A DNA stretch of 64,000 nucleotides from Symbiodinium natans (lineage: Eukaryota > Sar > Dinophyceae > Suessiales > Symbiodiniaceae): contig CAJNDS010000645.1 of assembly GCA_905221605.1 (NCBI GenBank), positions 1 through 64,000 on the forward strand. Reading direction: 5' to 3'. Below are positions 1 through 8,660 of the stretch, one piece after another. Positions within the stretch are counted from its first letter, which is position 1, and the number at the start of each line of letters is the position of its first letter. The notes beneath the pieces were generated by a model. That model saw only the letters and a program-made list of their open reading frames with translations, was not told where the DNA came from and made no database searches. The position numbers were made by a program, and so were the translations under genes.

Positions 1-187
1 TTGATAATCATCTAGTCATAACGGCTCGCTCCTTCAGTTTCAAGACATCGAAGGCTCACCCGAGAGCAAGAGCTTCTATTTTAGCACACGCAGGAAATGA
101 GCCAAGGCGGCTGCCGAAAACTGTAATGTGAGCAGCTTCTGCATGCTCCTGCAAAGATCTGCGAGTGCATTGTGCGCCATGCAGCGC

Positions 188-889
188 CTAGGGGAGCTTG
201 TCAGCTGTTGGCACAATGACGGCGAAAACGTCGGAGATGGCTGTCAAGGCGCTTTTCTTGAGCAAGGCCGCCTCTAGACTCCAACTAGAACCTTAATAAG
301 AGTCATATGTTTAATACCCTCTTAAGTTTCATGTAAACAAAAATAGAACATAATCTTATACAAACAAAAATAAAACAGATAACTCCCTTTGGGGGGATAT
401 AGGCCTCCACGGGCTCGCCGGTTAGAGGATCCGCCAGGGAGCGAGTCGCCGTGGCGCTGGCGACCACGGTTGAAGCGTAGCCGAGGTTGAAAGCACCCCG
501 GGCAGTCGAGTTCACGCACATGTGGGCCATGAAGCCAACCAAAACCAAGGACTTGACGCCTTTGCCTTGAAGGTACTCGTGGAGAGTCGTGTCATGGAAG
601 GAGTTGGGAACCTTCTTCACGATGACTTCCTCTCCAGAGATTGGGGCAACGGGCTCCGCAATCTGGCCAACGGGCTGAGTGAGGTCGTAGGGCGAGCCCT
701 CACCAGCATCGTGCTGGATGTGGACCACCGTGGCACCTTCCGCGCGAGCGCGCTTGAGCAGCGCCGCGCACTCTTCCAGGGCAGGCTCCACGCCCTCCAG
801 CTTCATGACGCCCTCGCGGTACGTCTGCTGCGCGTCGATGATCACCTTGCAGGCACAAGCCCCAGAGCAGCGAAAAGCTCAAGGGCCAT
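188..889 (-). CDS. isochorismatase-family cysteine hydrolase
   Basis: Two exons are clear: 845..405 (147 codons) and 271..188 (27 codons plus TAG). The isochorismatase-like fold family hydrolyses amide or vinyl-ether bonds with an Asp-Lys-Cys triad. All three are visible: D4 in VIIDAQ, K78 in VIVKKVPNSF and C110 in AHMCVNSTARGA (numbered from 845). After splicing, ..TGEPVE joins AALLKKSALTAISDVFAVIV.., the usual last helix and strand of the family, and the frame is restored. The intron (272-404) has a GC donor and AG acceptor. The start is inferred: ATGGCCCTT at 889..881 would join the exon through a 35-nt GA-AG intron to give MALVIIDAQ, the normal family start, and a 177-residue protein of usual length. 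The natural substrate cannot be told. Family call sure; first exon uncertain. Confidence 0.88.
272..404 (-). mobile_element. introner-like intron, copy A (133 nt, GC-AG)
   Basis: The isochorismatase intron is bounded by the direct repeat GAGGC at both ends, so removal of one copy exactly restores the frame. On the minus strand the insert begins CTATATCCCCC and ends GGAGTCTAG, which form an imperfect terminal inverted repeat. It shares end blocks and internal blocks (AATTTTTGTTTA-like, AAGAGGRTATTAA, TTATTAAGGT) with the DJ-1 gene intron at 34016-34148, which is also 133 nt. This fits an introner element, an intron created by insertion of a short transposon. Confidence 0.8.
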
Positions 890-899
890 TGGCTGCTAG

Positions 900-1312
900 C
901 AGTTATATCCGCCGACCCCAGCGGTAGCAGGGCGGCGTCAGTGAAGACCCCCCACCGCCCTCACCGCCCTCACCCGCTCTCACAGCATGCTGCTCATGAC
1001 ACCTTGAATTGGAGTGTTTTTGCATTGTTTGGCTTCAGTGCATGCCCAAACCCCGCCACCCATCGCCCTCACCCATGACGCCTTGAATTGGACCTTTGAC
1101 CCCCCCCCCACCCCATCCATTCAGGTGGTTTAAAGGGTCCAGTGCATGCTGCGAGACCACCCCACCATCGTGCACCATCCGACCGCCCCCCCGCTCTCAC
1201 CGCTCTCATCGCTTCTTCATCTCTATGCCCCCCAGTCCACCCCTGCCTTCCGCCCCCAACTCCCTAATCCGACACCAACCCTCTACCGTCACCCCCCACC
1301 GCCGCCCCCCTT

Positions 1313-1396
<84 letters not shown>

Positions 1397-1640
1397 ACAC
1401 CTTGGGTCTGGGGTCGGCGGCACTGGCGGTAGCCATTAAATCGGGCAGCGCGAGGTCCCCAAAGGACCGAGCAAATGCGGACCTTTTAGCCCGGGTCGTC
1501 CCGGGAATAGCCTTGCTGGCCTCTGGCCTTCTGCGAAGCAGAATTAGGCCGGACGCCAGTGCCGCCGACCCCCGCGTGCCGCCGGTGAACGGCTTTTTTT
1601 CGTTGTTTTTTGCGTCGCCACGGAGGCCCCCAGAGGGCGC
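900..1640. other. pyrimidine-rich spacer, no gene recognised
   Basis: The stretch is C-rich on the plus strand, with CCGCCCTCACC-type short repeats and two copies of a CATGACRCCTTGAATTGGA motif (996-1014 and 1074-1092). The open frames here are low-complexity Pro-rich or Gly-rich translations and are not credible genes. Confidence 0.5.
1314..1396. repeat. uninterrupted poly-C run, about 83 nt
   Basis: A single homopolymer of C on the plus strand. It is the longest of many C or G runs in the window. Such runs can form i-motif or G-quadruplex structures and are prone to assembly error, so the length is approximate. Confidence 0.9.
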
Positions 1641-1775
1641 GCATCATGAGCATCAGCGGGTCCAGGCCGGGACCCCCAGGCGCGCATCAGGAGCATCAGC
1701 GGCTCCCGGGGCGGGACCGCGGGGGGGCATCAGGAGCATGATGCCCCCCAAAGGGCGGGCATAAGCGACGTGTCT

Positions 1776-1970
1776 AAGCCCGGGGCTAGGAAAAAGGTAG
1801 TTTAGGGGCCTTATAAAGTGCTTAGAAACGTTAAGGGAGTCTCGGAGCCTCAAACGCTTAGAGATTTGAAGGGAGTTTAGTGGCCTGAAAATGCTGAGAA
1901 ACTTAATGCTTAGAGATTTTAAGGGAGTTTAGGGGCCTCAACATGCTTAGAAACTGCTCGCCCCGGGCTT
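1776..1970. mobile_element. short element with 11-bp terminal inverted repeats and internal tandem units
   Basis: The ends are AAGCCCGGGGC (1776-1786) and GCCCCGGGCTT (1960-1970), an exact inverted repeat. Between them are about five diverged units of roughly 37 nt carrying GCTTAGARAYTT, AAGGGAGTTTAG and TGGCCT or GGGCCT. No coding capacity was seen. It could be a foldback/MITE-like element or a satellite with a chance palindrome. Confidence 0.55.
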
Positions 1971-3295
1971 CTGCGTGCGCTGCCCGCCCATGGGCGCAGC
2001 CCCTTAAAATAATCAAGCACACCAGGGATCCCAACGCATTCTGATGCATTCTAGCAAGGCGCCAGAGCAGAGTCCTTGAGCGGAGTCGGCTCAGCCGGCA
2101 GCCCAGACAGAGTGCGCAGAGTCGGCGACGCCATGGTTTTTCAAGGATCTGCCGTACCGGGAGGCTCGAAAATCTGACTGTGGCTTCGAGGCAAAGAAGC
2201 AGCGGACGATTGACCGCACAGCAAGTCACGGGCCTCGCGTTGGGTCGAACGCAGTAGTTTCGAGGGAAGATTCACGCTGGACTCTCTTAAAGAAAGGAAA
2301 GTGAATTCAAACCATCGCGCGCTGAGCGCTGTCTAGCTAGTTAAACTCTAAAAGCCTCTGCACACCGACGCGGGCGCGCGCAGCGTCTAAAATCACACCG
2401 TCGATTGGAGAAGTCACAGAAAAGGCCTTCAAGAACTGAGGTCTGCGAGCCCCATGAAAGGCAAGGCAGAGATCTTTCCAGTACATCAAGTCTCAAGAGT
2501 GGAAGAGAAGGAAACCAGAGCAGAGCACAGATTGTTTCCGCTGTTGCCATGTCCTTGTCTTCCAGGGTCCTCTTGCCCGCAACCTCATCTCAGATGAGTG
2601 GAGCCCAAACGCTCTTCCTCTGCGAACCGCGAGGGAATACTTTTTCAATCGCTCACTTCAGTGGGCTCTTATTCAGAGAAAGGGCATGGCATCATCGCTG
2701 CATATCAAGTCTCGGACCACATGCCCTTCCAGGCTGAAATGGGTTCGAGTTTGAACTGGCAGCTACAAAACAAGGCATGCATCGAGCAGGAAAGCAACTG
2801 CTGCTTTCCAACTACGCCAGCCTGGCCACGAGGCTTTCCCAGCCAGTCAAAGCAAGTGCATGCAAATGCATGCAAACTGTCAATTACAGGAATTGAGGTT
2901 GCCAAACTTGATACCTAATTCTGAGACGTACAAGACAGTCCAGCTCAATTCCTGACGGTTGAGTTGCACCTGTACGAATGAATTACCAGCATGAAGACGG
3001 TTTCCGCATGGGATGTGATGAGGTCTTCGTGGTGCGAGCTGCAAGAACCGTCTCCAGCCATGATCGCACATCTCGGTGCCCTACGGTTAGTCAATCTTCC
3101 CAACGCCTGGCAGCTCCAAAACAGTGAGGCGTGTTGCACGCGTGCTCATGCAACGGCCTAAACGACTGCACAGGCATGTTCAGAGCCAGATACCTTCATC
3201 GTACATAGTGCATTATATTTAAGTGTGAACCATTATGCAACAAAAAGTAATGTAGTATATAACATTAGGTTGTTATATTTTGTCTCGATGATCAG
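1971..3295. other. unique sequence, no gene recognised
   Basis: Mixed-composition sequence with short open frames on both strands (longest about 110 codons) that show no family motif and no convincing exon boundaries. It may hold exons of a weakly conserved gene, but none can be supported. Confidence 0.4.
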
Positions 3296-3310
3296 GGCGC
3301 GCTGGGTCAC

Positions 3311-3565
3311 CCCCCCCCCCCCCCTCCGTGGTACCTGCCCCCGTAGGTGTGGTCCCCCGCCATGTGGTGTGGTTGGGAGGTCGGGGTTAGGGCTTCGGGT
3401 TCAAGGTTTACGGTTTCGGGTTCAAGGTTTGTAAGCTGAGCTGTTGTGCGGTGCGTATGTTTAAGGTTTGGAGTTTCGAATTCCCCCCCTCCGGTGGTGT
3501 GGTTGCTGGGTAGGGGTTTAGGGTATAAGGTTTAGGGTTTAGGGTTCCACCGAGGTTTAGGTTTT
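3311..3565. repeat. poly-C run and degenerate telomere-like repeats
   Basis: A 13-nt C run at 3311-3323 is followed by diverged units such as GGGTTCAAGGTTT and GGGTTTAGGGTATAAGG. These look like old, mutated TTTAGGG copies. Confidence 0.6.
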
Positions 3566-3595
3566 TGGGTTTAAGATTTGGGTTTACGGGAGGGG

Positions 3596-4028
3596 GAGGT
3601 TTGGGGTTTTTTTTTTGGGGGAGGCGGAGGGGAGGGCGGGGGGAAGGGGGGAAGGGGGGAAGGGGGGAAGGGGGGAAGGGGGGAAGGGGAAGGGGGGGAA
3701 AGGGGGGAAGGGGGGAAGGGGGGAAGGGGGGAAGGGGGGAAGGGGGGAAGGGGGGAAGGGGGGAAGGGGGGAAGAAGGGGGAAGGGGGAAGAGGGAAAGG
3801 GGGGAAGAAGGGGGAAAGGGGGGGGGAAGGGGGGGAAGGGGGGGGAAGGGGGGGGGGAGGGGGGGGGAAGGGGGGGGGGAAGGGGGGGGGAAGGGGGGGG
3901 GAGGAAAGGGGGGGGGAAGGGGGGGGGGAGGGGGGGAAGGGGGGGAAAGGGGGGGGGAAGGGAAGGGGGGGGGGGGGGGGGGAAGGGGGGGGGAAGGGGG
4001 GGGGAAGGGGGGGGGAAGGGGGGGGGGG
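3596..4028. repeat. G-rich minisatellite (GGGGGGAA)n
   Basis: The plus strand is almost pure purine for over 400 bp, with units drifting from GGGGGGAA to GGGGGGGGGAA. It is strongly G-quadruplex and triplex prone. Long open frames on both strands here are Gly/Glu or Pro translations of the repeat and are not genes. Confidence 0.9.
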
Positions 4029-4079
4029 TGTGATACCAGCGGCGGGTCGGGGAGAGGGGGGGACCGGTGAACTGTGAAC

Positions 4080-4720
4080 CGCGATCATACATGCATATAC
4101 ATTGGGGCTGCTGGCCGCTTTGCAAAGGGGGCACGTGCGCCTGCTCCAACCAGCCCTGATGAGCCAGACGACATGTCCAGCCTGGCAGTGAACTTCGAAA
4201 AACAACTTTAGCTGTGCGGCTATGCATCCAGAAAAGCAGGAAAGCAAAGCAGATGCGGCCTCATTGGTTCAGGTTCAGGTGCTTCCCCCGGCGTCTGCTC
4301 GCGACTGCTGGGGCCTAGGAACTCGGCGGCAAGCTTCACCCAATTCTTCTCAACAGCCTCAGATCCGAGCTAAACTCATCTGCCCCCAGCGACCTGCGCC
4401 AACATGAGCACGCGTGGCTTTCAAGTTCCTCCCTTGGGTGCTCTGCAGTTCTCGTTATGATTAATATTCAAAATACTATTGTTACTATTATTATTACTAT
4501 TTTCGTTATTGTTATTGTTTGATTAGTCTTAAAATTATCATTCTTAGTATTGAGCCTCGGCAAGCTTGCTGGCTCGTGGCTTGTAGCCTCGCCTGATCGG
4601 AGGGCCGTCCACAAAGATGGCTCAAATCACTTTCTGAGAAAGCTTGCGAGCCTTTCTCCAAACGCGACCTTGTGAGAGGAGCGGCCACAGTTCACTCAGA
4701 ACACTAAGCCATAAAACGCT
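4080..4720. other. spacer without recognised gene
   Basis: Unique sequence with a short AT-rich patch (about 4455-4550, ATTATTACTATT-like). No protein motif or confident exon boundary was seen on either strand. Confidence 0.4.
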
Positions 4721-4721
4721 G

Positions 4722-4818
4722 GCTGGTTCTTCGTAGGGAATGAGGGTATGCGGGCCCTACTTTTGTCCCGTTAAGGGATTACATAGGGCCCTCGTTCGCA
4801 TTCTCTACGAAGAATTAG
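4722..4818. mobile_element. MITE family 4, copy a
   Basis: Inverted repeat with left arm GGTTCTTCGTAGGGAATGAGGG and right arm GCATTCTCTACGAAGAATTAG around a GGGCCC-containing centre. The same arms recur at 50602-50725, which identifies a dispersed non-coding element. Confidence 0.7.
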
Positions 4819-4926
4819 GGGGAACACCACTCGTGTGCCACTCGGCTCGCGACTTCAAAAGAGCAGGGCAGAAGGTCCTCAGCATCCGATCCTCAGCGGA
4901 CGTCCGAATCCCTCAGGTGGCTTATA

Positions 4927-5279
4927 AGGTTGAGGGTTTAGGGTTTAGGGTGCAGGGTTTAGGATTTAGGGGGTTTCAAGGATGTTCAAAGGCTTGTAGG
5001 GTAGGGCGGTTAGGGTTTAGAGGGTAGGGCTGTTAAGGGTAGGGCGGCTAGGGTTTAGAGGGTAGGGCTGTTAGGGTTCACAAACGCTTCCGGATGCGCC
5101 CCTCCTCATGCCTCCTTCTCATGGCCCCCTCTCGTCTACTGACTGGGAGAATTTGGTGACTTGCGCGGATACCAAGTGCCAAACTGTCATTTAATGAAGC
5201 CAATGCTGACATGTGATCTCGCTGCCCCGAAACCCTAAACCCTAAACCCTAAACCCTAAACTCTAAACCCTAAAACCCT
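4927..5279. repeat. telomere-like arrays, both orientations
   Basis: TTTAGGG-type units at 4927-5076 include GGTAGGGCGGTTAGGGTTTAGA variants; CCCTAAA units lie at 5229-5279. The sequence between the two is unique. Confidence 0.85.
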
Positions 5280-5429
5280 TAAGCAGAATGCCCAGCTGCC
5301 TTGCTTGTTGCCGAATTCCCTCACAGTTTGAGGCGAGACTCCATGAATCCGGGCTTTTTTGGCCTGACAGGAGCAAACTAGGTCGTTCACTTCATGTCGG
5401 ATTTCAAACATAGACTTTGTCAATAGCCT

Positions 5430-5690
5430 CAGACGAGAGAGGGCAGAGAGGGAGAGAGAAAGATGAGAGGAGAGAGAGAGAGAGAGAGGGAGGAGAGAGA
5501 GAGAGAGAGAGGAGAGAGAGGGAGAGAGAAAGAGAGAGAGGAAAGAGAGAGACAGAGTAAGAGAGAGAGAGCGAGGGGAGAGTGAGACAGAGAGACAGAG
5601 AGAGCGGAGAGAGAGAGAGAGATAGAGAGAGGAGAGAGGGAAAGCGAAGAGAGAGAGAAAGAGGAGAGAGCGAGAGCGAGAGATGCTTCA
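5430..5690. repeat. (GA)n-rich microsatellite
   Basis: Near-pure purine on the plus strand, dominated by GAGAGA with GGAGA interruptions. The Leu/Ser or Arg/Glu open frames across it are repeat translations. Confidence 0.9.
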
Positions 5691-5755
5691 TTGGAGAGAC
5701 AACTCAAGGGGCGCGAGAGAAAGAGACAGAGAGTCTGAGCGAGGGGGTGACCGCA

Positions 5756-6414
5756 TTAAGGAGACGAGGGCCTGCTTCCTTCCGCAAAAGCATCGGGATC
5801 GAACTCGCGTTCACCGCGCCCTGCTTTGATCGCGACCATGGGAGACTCCGACGTCTCGCTTTCGGCCTCGGGCACAACACTTCTGTCAATTGCATGGTCA
5901 GAGTCAGAATCCAGCATCTCGCTGTTCCAAGGCGCTTTGGTGTGCTCGTCGGGAGGTATGCTGACCTGGCAGAGCTCCAGATGGGGGTGTACGAAAATAG
6001 GGGGCACCCCTATATACCCCAAAATAGAATCCCCTTAAAGGGACCCCCCAAAAAGGGTACCCCATTTTCGGAAACCCCCCAGATTGCCACCACTGTGCAG
6101 GCATCAGCAATTGCCACTTCAGGCGCCTCAGGCTGTATCGGGGCCAGGTGAGCCAGGGGATCCCACTCTCCATCCTCAAGGCAGCGAGATCCACTGAACT
6201 GCGCTGCCAGAGCAGCTTCTGAAAGCCAGAGAGAGGAGAACGGCGTACACACACACACACACACATGCCTCCGACGAGGAAGGCTTGCAGCTTGACGTGT
6301 CCTGCAAACGTCGTATAGCCATGAACCGAGAAGGGGATCCGCATTGTGCACGTTCATCTCATCTGAGGACTCGACACTTTGATCAGGATCATGTGTGGAA
6401 GCAAACGAAGCCAA
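5756..6414 (-). CDS. acidic low-complexity protein, 3' exons
   Basis: The last exon is 5965..5756 (70 codons, TAA stop). It encodes an acidic, Ser-rich tail with DSDSDHAID and EAESETSES. Upstream, an exon ending at 6088 (..PEAPEVAIADACTVV) follows a TTTCAG acceptor near 6225, and another acidic exon with SVESSDEMNVHNADP lies near 6320-6390. The intron 5966-6087 has a GC donor and AG acceptor and is almost wholly made of a MITE-3 copy. No domain is recognised. A coiled-coil-like exon near 6560-6625 (EVERELSELCRLLEHKARV) may belong to the same gene. Exon choice rests on frame and composition. Confidence 0.5.
5983..6078. mobile_element. MITE family 3, copy a, with 6-bp target duplication
   Basis: Ends are GGGGGTGTACGAAAATAGGGG and CCCATTTTCGGAAACCCC, an inverted repeat. 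It is flanked by CCAGAT at 5977-5982 and 6079-6084. The element plus duplications fill 108 of the 122 nt of the intron in the acidic-protein gene. Confidence 0.8.
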
Positions 6415-6654
6415 AGAAGCAGCCTACACAGAGAGTTCACGAAGAAAAGTTTTGAAGCTTCAACTGCTCACTCTCGACCCTAAACCCTGCATAAACCCCG
6501 AAGCCCTACACCAAGACACCCTAAACCCAACCCCCCCCCAAACCATGCACAAGAGCGACTCGAGCCTTGTGCTCCAACAGACGACACAGTTCGGACAGCT
6601 CCCTCTCCACCTCTCAAGGATGCGGAACTCAGCGTCTTAAGCCAGGTTGGGTTT

Positions 6655-6735
6655 AGGAGGTTTTAGGGTTTAGGGTTTAGGTTTTAGGTTTTAGGGTGAA
6701 GGGGTAAGGGTTTACGGTTAGAAGGTTCTTGGGGT
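6655..6735. repeat. telomere-like array (TTTAGGG)n, diverged
   Basis: Several TTTAGGG units with TTTTAGG and GTGAAGGGG variants; matching CCCTAAA-like units sit nearby at 6476-6540. Confidence 0.8.
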
Positions 6736-6739
6736 TTCT

Positions 6740-7400
6740 GGCCTCTAAAGGTTTCCATCATGGGAGGAATTCAGAACAATCCCCGCAGGAAAGGAAACAA
6801 GCATGACTCAGGATGTCATAGCTTTCCCCCCCTAAACCCGCGAAAGAGATTCCTTCCAACGTGCCCCAAACAGTGCCTTGTGAGTGGTGTGGGCCGCCAA
6901 GGAAGTTGGGCATGTGCCACACTTGTCCAATGCCGAGTGCCAAAAAGGATCCTCTTGCAATGAGAGCGCCGTGACTGGATGGAAGGAAAGTACAAGCTAA
7001 TCCCCTCCCCCAAATGATAACCCCCCCCTAATATTAATTACTCCCATTAAAATTTTCTGAAAGTATATGAGGGGGGGGGGGGGGGGGGGGCGGTATTTAA
7101 TATTGGGGGGTAGCGGGGGGCTTCAAATTAGGGAGGGGATTACTCTTCCGGAAATAACTTGACCCAAGCGTCCACATGCTCTGGCTCCAGTCCAACCTTG
7201 GCTTGGAATGTTCAAAACTTGCAAATACGCAAGACGGCTTGTTGCTTGCATTGGCTTGCATTGCAACAGTGCTGCGGCAATGTACATGACTCTGCTCTTA
7301 TCATTAGAGCCTCGCAGCCAATTGCAAAGCATGGGAGGGGTTGGAAGGTTTAGGGCAAAACCTCAACCGTGTACCAATTCTACCACACGCACCAGCACAG
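6740..7400. other. spacer with poly-G run, no gene recognised
   Basis: Contains a 21-nt G run at about 7071-7091 and a GGGGGG-rich patch to 7120. No convincing exon is visible. It lies downstream of the RCC1-repeat pseudogene, in that gene's direction. Confidence 0.4.
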
Positions 7401-7422
7401 CAATACCTTTCATCTGCCACTG

Positions 7423-8391
7423 TTACAAGTTCTTCAACTGACATTGCACAGATCTGCTGTCGCCACCACTGCCAGCATAGCCCCAGGTGACAACAGACCC
7501 ATCGCCCAAGATAGCAGCAAAAGCACCGCCGGTAGCTTGAATCTGTTGGACGTCCTTCAGCTGACCTTGCACAGCTCTGCTGTCGCCACCATTGAAAGCA
7601 TAGCCCCAGGTCACAACGGACCCATCGCCCAAGATGGCTGCAAAAGCAGCGTCGGTAGATTGGATCTACTGCACGTCCTTCAGCTGATCTTGCACAGCAC
7701 TGCTGTCGCCACCACTGCAAGCTTCGCCCCAGGTCACAACGGACCCATCGCCGAAGATGGCTGCAAAAGCACCGCCGGTAGCTTGAATCTGCTGCACGTC
7801 CTTCAGCTGATCTTGCACAGCATTGCTGCACCGAAGGCAGCAGCCCCCAGGTCACAACAGACCCATCGCCCAGGATGGCAGCAAAAGCTCCATCGTCTTC
7901 GTCATCGTTAGCTGTAGCTTGGATCTGATGCACATCCTTCAACCGACCTTCCACAGCTCTGCTGTCGCCACCAGCGGCAGCATCGCCCCAGGTCACAACG
8001 GACCCATCGCCCAAAGATGGCAGCAAAAGCACCGCCAGTAGATTGGATCTGCCGCACCTCCTTCAGCTTATCTTGCACAGCCGCCACCAAAGCCAGCATT
8101 GCCCCAGGTCACAACGGACCCATCGCCGAGGATAGCGGCAAAAGCACGTGCATTGCCGCTTACGTAAACGCTACTCAAATGCAAGCTCAATGTATCGCCG
8201 TTCTGCAACGTAGCTTCCTGAAGCGTGCCTGCTGTATCCACAACGCCTCCGCATGAGGACAGGAGTCTACCTCTGCCAACTGCCAGGGCCCGCTGTGCTC
8301 TGCTTCTCAAGGTTTCTACAGTCTCATCCGGATCTGCTTCCAGTGAAACTTTCCTGCCACTCAGCAGGCTCACGATAATCGTCAAGGGCAT
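7423..8391 (-). pseudogene. ubiquitin-like / RCC1-repeat protein, decayed
   Basis: Starting at ATG 8391 the frame gives a ubiquitin-like domain (MPLTIIVSLLSGRKVSLEAD.. to ..LQNGDTLSLHL, about 75 residues). It is followed by six RCC1-like repeats built around AFAAILGDGSVVTWG and AVQDQLKDVQQIQ, a combination common in dinoflagellates. The repeat array is broken. There is a loss of about 8 nt in GGTGGC(..)GCTGTGCAAG near 8090. There is a one-base insertion (CATCTTTGGG for CATCTTGGG) near 8012. There is a frame change in repeat 3 near 7840, and an in-frame TAG at 7668..7666 replacing a Gln codon. The final repeat ends at a stop near 7423. Several lesions together suggest a pseudogene; sequencing error in a repeat-rich region is the alternative. 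Confidence 0.75.
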
Positions 8392-8660
8392 GATGCGATG
8401 CAGCGGGCACTTACAACACCAGAGGAACTTGGTGATGCCGCGGCAGAGGGGCGGAGGGGTGCAAAACAGCCAGAAAGTCTTCTGAACCGTAATGGGGCCG
8501 CTCCCTGCTTGTCCCATGCTCCTAAACTCCCTAAGGTCAAGGGCGCAACCCTTTGTAATGGACCAGGAAATCTCATTCGAATGTGTTTCCGCGAGCAGCT
8601 GATGCCCTAAACTAAACCCTAAGTCCCGCCAACTGGCGACCAACACAACGCGCTCGATTT

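Noticed and set aside
1096-1764. Long plus-strand open frames with poly-Pro and the opposing poly-Gly frame
   Set aside because: They are translations of the poly-C run and have no coding features outside it.
3408-4247. 279-codon minus-strand Pro-rich frame and the plus-strand Gly/Glu-rich frames
   Set aside because: They are produced by the (GGGGGGAA)n minisatellite and change composition abruptly outside it.
5404-5707. Leu/Ser-rich frames suggesting a membrane protein
   Set aside because: They are translations of a (GA)n microsatellite.
7369-7911. 180-codon plus-strand frame
   Set aside because: It is the antisense shadow of the RCC1-repeat array, which has clear family motifs on the minus strand.
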